Shown one piece after another: positions 62,188-64,000 of a stretch of DNA of 64,000 nucleotides. The stretch is taken from assembly GCF_003977595.1 (NCBI RefSeq), contig NZ_RYYR01000010.1:62001-126000 (forward strand), given 5' to 3'. Under the pieces are notes generated by a model. It made no database searches and was not told the origin of the DNA. It was given only the letters and a program-made list of their open reading frames with translations. The position numbers were made by a program, and so were the translations under genes. The DNA is from Lysinibacillus antri (GTDB taxonomy: Bacteria; Bacillota; Bacilli; Bacillales_A; Planococcaceae). Numbering within the stretch: the first letter of the stretch is position 1; every line of letters starts with the position of its first letter.

Positions 62188-62400
62188 CCGCCCTCAAATG
62201 GAGGCAAGTGCCCTCAATCGCGAGTAACCGCCCTCAAATGGAGGCAAGCGCCCCCAACCGAGAGTAACCGCCCTCAAATGGAGGCAAGCGCCCCCAATCG
62301 AGAGTAACCGCCCTCAAATGGAGGCAAGCGCCCCCAATCGAGAGTAACCGCCCTCAAGTAGAGGCAAGTGCCCATAAGCAGAAACAACCGCCCCCATCCC
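62121..62400 (+). repeat. 40-bp tandem array, seven units (14 half-units of 20 bp)
   Basis: Six near-identical 40-bp units start at 62121, 62161, 62201, 62241, 62281 and 62321, and a degenerate seventh at 62361. Each unit divides into two 20-bp halves sharing CGCCCTCAA and matching at about 13 of 20 positions. There are no unique spacers, so it is not a CRISPR array. Units 1-3 share one variant (CGAGTAACC) and 4-6 another (AGAGTAACC), indicating stepwise expansion. The NERD gene ends inside unit 2. Confidence 0.95.
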
Positions 62401-62440
62401 AAAAAAAAACCCAAGCCACTGTATCACCAGTGCCTTGGGT
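62401..62440 (-). terminator. Rho-independent terminator of csaB
   Basis: ACCCAAG...CACTG and CAGTG...CTTGGGT arms with one mismatch; on the minus strand a run of nine T residues (62409-62401) follows. Confidence 0.92.
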
Positions 62441-62454
62441 TTTATCTTTAGTAT

Positions 62455-63525
62455 CTATGCAAATGTCTCCAATGCTAATTTCGCCGTTAGAAGTGCCTCG
62501 GCTTGCATTGGCTCTACACGATTTCTCAAAACCACCGTGCCCATATCTCGTTGTTCAAGTAGTTCCATCGCTTGATCCGCTAATCGTGTTCCATCCCAAT
62601 TGTCCTTCTCTACATGACCAATTACTGGTTGTTGAGCAATATCGGCGAATGCATCGATTTTTGGATCATAAGAGATCGCGATAAACGGCGTATAATAGAT
62701 AGCCGAAAAAATTAATGAATGCAGGCGCATCCCAATCAATAGCCGCGCCCCACCAATAATTGTAATTTTCTCCTCTAACGATAGATCAGCAGGGGAGACC
62801 ATGCTCATTTCTTTCATCAGACTCGCTACTTCTCGAGAAGATTTTGCATCGTGCTCACCATGCATCGGAACAAACAGAACCGTTTCACCTTTTCGAACCA
62901 ATTCATCTAAAGCCTGTGCAATTTTTTCTTTATACGGTACTGCAGTTGGCCAATCTCTTACACTCACTGCAATATAAGGCTTCGTCACATTGCTTTCCAA
63001 CCACTCACTGTGAAACGAACTGTGATCCAGTCCAATTACCGGGTCCGGAACGATGGAAACAGGCTGCTTCACACCAATCGTAGTAAGAAGCGCCTTTGAA
63101 TCCTCATCGCGCACCGTGATTCGATCCACCTTATTTAAGGCAGCTCGAGTAATCCATTTGCTAATCCCCGAATTAATCGGCCCCATTCCTTGGGCATACA
63201 CAAACACCGGTTTTTTACACATCTTCGCAATTTGCATGATGCCGGTGTAGTAGGGGATGGATTTCATACCGGTTTGATCTTGCAGTAAGCTACCACCGCC
63301 ACTAATTAATCCATCCGCATTTTTTAACGCGTCTCGAATTTCTTTTAACTTCCACCGATTGACCGCCTTCACCCCGTACGTTTTCTCGGTCTCCGGGGGA
63401 TTATTGGACAGTACAGTAATTTCAATATTTTCTTGGCATTTTCTAAGTGCATGGATAATTGAAAATAGGATGGCTTCATCGCCTACATTATCAAATCCAT
63501 AATAGCCAGACAACACGACATGCAT
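62455..63525 (-). CDS. csaB: Polysaccharide pyruvyl transferase CsaB
   Basis: A 356-residue enzyme that adds pyruvate ketals to the secondary wall polymer that binds S-layer (SLH) proteins. It starts MHVVLSGYYGFDNVGDEAIL; SGGGSLLQDQTG, VYAQGMGPI and the C-terminal GMRLHSLIFSAIYYTPFIAISYDPK are family motifs. The ATG at 63525 is preferred; a TTG at 63531 immediately follows the stop of the upstream gene. S-layer anchoring fits a Lysinibacillus-type wall. It is cotranscribed with the DUF5693 gene. Confidence 0.9.
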   Translation of the reverse strand: MHVVLSGYYGFDNVGDEAILFSIIHALRKCQENIEITVLSNNPPETEKTYGVKAVNRWKLKEIRDALKNADGLISGGGSLLQDQTGMKSIPYYTGIMQIAKMCKKPVFVYAQGMGPINSGISKWITRAALNKVDRITVRDEDSKALLTTIGVKQPVSIVPDPVIGLDHSSFHSEWLESNVTKPYIAVSVRDWPTAVPYKEKIAQALDELVRKGETVLFVPMHGEHDAKSSREVASLMKEMSMVSPADLSLEEKITIIGGARLLIGMRLHSLIFSAIYYTPFIAISYDPKIDAFADIAQQPVIGHVEKDNWDGTRLADQAMELLEQRDMGTVVLRNRVEPMQAEALLTAKLALETFA

Positions 63526-63531
63526 GAACAA

Positions 63532-63999
63532 TCATTCCTTTCTCAATTTTGCGCTATAGCGGTAACCGACTTTGAAAATCGCGATAAAGACAAGTCCCAC
63601 GATGAATCCAAGGACCACACTATAGAATGAACGCAGTAACGAAACCGAGATTGGAATATGTAAATGCGTAAATGTATTGACCATTGAAAGGAATCCAATG
63701 ACTCCAAGCACGAGTAACCCGACACCCCATTTACGGCTAATTCCCATCACATATAATGCTAATACGAAGAATGGGAAACCGATTAAAAATTCCTTCGTAC
63801 GTGGTCGGGCATACAATGTGTCTTCTAACCATTGTCTAACTGTTAATTCAACCGAGCTGACTGCACCATAATTCCCTGTTCTACTAATATAGAAGTATCC
63901 AATTGCTGCTACAACAAGTAAAACTAATAAATGCCAATATTTGACGTCTTTATTTAGCAACTTCACAGCATCCGTAATTCGCACACCATCTTTTGACAA
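63532..63999 (-). CDS. DUF5693 family membrane protein, C-terminal part
   Basis: The frame covers the last ~155 residues of a gene whose start lies beyond the window. It shows several membrane helices (LLVLLVVAAIGYFY, FFVLALYVMGI, GLLVLGVIGFL, VVLGFIVGLVFIAIF) and ends in a basic tail. DUF5693 proteins are large multi-helix membrane proteins usually encoded just upstream of csaB and presumed to help export or modify the pyruvylated wall polymer. Its stop adjoins csaB. Confidence 0.8.
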   Translation of the reverse strand: MSKDGVRITDAVKLLNKDVKYWHLLVLLVVAAIGYFYISRTGNYGAVSSVELTVRQWLEDTLYARPRTKEFLIGFPFFVLALYVMGISRKWGVGLLVLGVIGFLSMVNTFTHLHIPISVSLLRSFYSVVLGFIVGLVFIAIFKVGYRYSAKLRKE

Positions 64000-64000
64000 C

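Noticed and set aside
62121-62400. CRISPR-like regular repeat
   Set aside because: The 40-bp units are contiguous with no unique spacers, and no cas gene is nearby.

Overview
The window is AT-rich chromosomal DNA from an endospore-forming member of the Bacillales. Gene order from the delta-subunit gene to the ssbB/ywqA region follows the Bacillus subtilis chromosome arm: rpoE-pyrG-ywjG-spo0F-fbaA-tal-murAB-glpX-rho-rpmE-tdk-prfA-prmC-spoIIR-tsaC-mntP-ywlE-rpiB-ywlG-glyA-upp-mnaA-atpIBEFHAGDC-ywzB-murAA-spoIID-spoIIQ-spoIIID-mbl-flhO-flhP-fabZ-ywpF-ssbB-ywqA-ywqB. The extra fused isobutyryl-CoA mutase with a beta-oxidation cluster, and a csaB/DUF5693 pair, suggest a Lysinibacillus/Solibacillus/Ureibacillus-type organism (Caryophanaceae). 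That placement is inference. No rRNA, tRNA, CRISPR array, phage or intact insertion sequence was seen.

Region 1 (1-12.2 kb) is a catabolic island: a PduO-type cobalamin adenosyltransferase, the Fe-S reductase FadF, thiolase, 3-hydroxybutyryl-CoA dehydrogenase, two acyl-CoA dehydrogenases, a TetR repressor and IcmF. Together they suggest that isobutyryl-CoA is isomerised to butyryl-CoA and oxidised to acetyl-CoA, with adenosylcobalamin supplied locally and electrons leaving through FadF. Two copies of one 19-bp operator (16/19 identical), upstream of fadF and of the thiolase operon, point to shared control by the TetR protein.

Region 2 (12.4-35 kb) holds housekeeping genes: transcription (delta, Rho), CTP synthesis, glycolysis/gluconeogenesis, cell wall (MurAB, MnaA), translation (L31, RF1, PrmC, TsaC) and sporulation (Spo0F, SpoIIR). 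It carries a pyrG reiterative-initiation attenuator and a dense DnaA-box cluster between spoIIR and tsaC. Region 3 (35-43 kb) is the complete atp operon. Region 4 (43-54 kb) holds murAA, spoIID, spoIIQ, spoIIID, mbl, two basal-body rod genes, fabZ, small membrane or secreted proteins, and ssbB behind a pair of ComK-like boxes.

Region 5 (54-64 kb) is mostly minus strand: a SNF2 helicase and SWIM protein pair behind an apparent transcription attenuator, an XRE regulator with an internal 60-residue duplication, an IDEAL-domain protein, a NERD nuclease-like protein ending inside a 40-bp tandem array, and csaB with the end of a DUF5693 gene that runs off the window.

The most unusual non-coding features are: (i) two arrays of a modular repeat that pairs a hairpin of varying stem sequence with a conserved TCTGCGACGAG-type tail; (ii) several intergenic arrays of differing sequence that share a 20-21-bp period; and (iii) a terminator/antiterminator pair directly ahead of the ywqB ribosome-binding site.
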